From Aneurinibacillus terranovensis DSM 18919 (GTDB taxonomy: Bacteria > Bacillota > Bacilli > Aneurinibacillales > Aneurinibacillaceae), in the NCBI RefSeq assembly GCF_000430625.1, contig NZ_KE387171.1, positions 100,240 through 164,239 of the forward strand: a DNA stretch of 64,000 nt, in the 5' to 3' direction. The translations under genes and the position numbers were made by a program. The notes beneath the pieces were generated by a model that saw nothing but the letters and a program-made list of their open reading frames with translations, searched no databases and was not told where the DNA came from. Every line of letters starts with the position of its first letter. Positions within the stretch are counted from its first letter, which is position 1. Positions 63,182 to 64,000 of this stretch are shown here, piece after piece.

Positions 63182-64000
63182 AAAATGTTATACGAGATCG
63201 CCTGCGGCGTTTCTTTATGCCCCATTCTCTACGCTTACAGCTGTTATTTCGTTCTTTCTTCATTCTGTCCGTCCTCCTGCTGCTTGTCGGCATTTTTCAG
63301 TATGTCCTGATGCGTCACTTTTTGTACGTGAATAAAGCGGACAGCATGAGGAATCAAATGCGCTCTATTCCATATCCGGTATGGGAACAGATCGGGGAAA
63401 ATTGGAAGATCGTAAGCCTGCCTTCGCTCTTTCCTTTATACAATCCCGCTTCAACAGCCGCATTTGTCGATACGGACGGCAATGTGTATGATCTGTTCGA
63501 AAACCTGGACCATCCGCCAGTCCCGCGGCTGCCTGCGCAAACGTATGAGGACGTGTTAAACCAGGACGGGAAAAGCCTGAACTACAACATCGTAAAAGAT
63601 GCCAGCGGAGAAAGCCAGTTAGTCGTGCTGCAGCCCATAGGAATACACGGAGCGCCATTGGGTATTGTGCAGCTAAGCACACTTGTCAGACCGTTGCAGG
63701 ATGTACTTGTCCGGGAGCTGGTAACCTACGTATCTCTTTCGCTGGCTGCGCTGATAGTTGGCCTCTTCGCATTTTTGCCCACTTTGCAGCGAACGCTGAT
63801 CCCGTTATCACATATCGTGGATACCGTAGAACAAATTAATGCCGGGAATTTAGATGAGCGGCTGCCAACCGATCAAGGGCAAATCGAAATCGACCGCCTG
63901 TCCACTTCCTTTAATGGCATGTTGGAAAGACTTGAATCCTCTTTTACAGCCGAAAAAGAGGCGAAGGAACGAATGCGCCAGTTTATTGCCGATGCTTCAC
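63178..64000 (+). CDS. Sensor histidine kinase, 3' end beyond the window
   Basis: The frame starts at ATG 63178, overlapping the response regulator stop, and is open to the last base (274 codons). It encodes a basic N-terminus, a first membrane helix (residues about 24-45), an extracytoplasmic sensor of about 130 residues, a second membrane helix (about 180-203), and a HAMP linker (LIPLSHIVDTVEQINAGNLDERL). The text ends at FIADAS, where the H-box of HisKA kinases begins. With its partner it forms a classic two-component pair; the signal is unknown. Confidence 0.92.
   Translation, partial: MKNVIRDRLRRFFMPHSLRLQLLFRSFFILSVLLLLVGIFQYVLMRHFLYVNKADSMRNQMRSIPYPVWEQIGENWKIVSLPSLFPLYNPASTAAFVDTDGNVYDLFENLDHPPVPRLPAQTYEDVLNQDGKSLNYNIVKDASGESQLVVLQPIGIHGAPLGIVQLSTLVRPLQDVLVRELVTYVSLSLAALIVGLFAFLPTLQRTLIPLSHIVDTVEQINAGNLDERLPTDQGQIEIDRLSTSFNGMLERLESSFTAEKEAKERMRQFIADAS

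Overview
The window is chromosomal DNA from a Gram-positive, endospore-former-type bacterium of the order Bacillales. The grounds are an S-box (SAM-I) riboswitch on a metH-metF operon, the N-acetyl (DapH / deacetylase / PatA) route to diaminopimelate, strong AGGAGG ribosome sites with many TTG and GTG starts, an Rrf2 regulator paired with a YezD-like protein, and a SipS-type signal peptidase. The genus cannot be fixed from sequence reading alone; an Aneurinibacillus or Brevibacillus-like organism is only an impression. No rRNA, tRNA, CRISPR array or phage module was seen.

Layout. 1-7 kb: tail of a repeat element, a small DUF2292 gene with an Rrf2 regulator, then metF-like and metH under a SAM riboswitch. 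7-17 kb: an IclR regulator divergent from aconitase with paired palindromic operators, a quinone oxidoreductase, an ACT-domain malic enzyme, and dapH plus its deacetylase. 17-29.5 kb: a secreted nucleotidase whose first catalytic domain is cut in half, patA, an alkaline-phosphatase-superfamily enzyme, a two-gene 2-hydroxyacyl-CoA-dehydratase-like system (double BadF activator plus HgdB-like partner) typical of anaerobes, and a broken histidine kinase.

29.8-50 kb is a phenylacetate (paa) catabolic island. A 12-gene central operon (EthD protein, three hot-dog thioesterases, PaaK, three enoyl-CoA hydratase/isomerase proteins, two 3-hydroxyacyl-CoA dehydrogenase-like proteins, two thiolases) is flanked by two complete but diverged paaABCD-plus-aldehyde-dehydrogenase operons. 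A paaX repressor gene lies between the first oxygenase operon and the central operon. A palindrome related to ACGTTATWATAACGT lies on the predicted -10 region of both oxygenase operons and the central operon, with a weaker version before paaX; I propose it as the shared PaaX site. No paaE reductase and no PaaZ-type hydratase domain are present in the window.

50-59 kb: decaying lpd-like and pucR-like pseudogenes, an MFS transporter, then a sigma-54 regulon. It has a PAS/AAA+ activator, an agmatinase-family ureohydrolase with aldehyde dehydrogenase and a truncated cyclase, and a nitrilase with an NCS1 permease; both operons carry clear -24/-12 promoters. 59-64 kb: an exported propeller-like protein with a phosphodiester glycosidase, signal peptidase I, and an OmpR-type two-component system whose kinase runs off the window end.

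Intergenic DNA carries several dispersed repeat families, most strikingly a 257-bp element made of two long hairpins.
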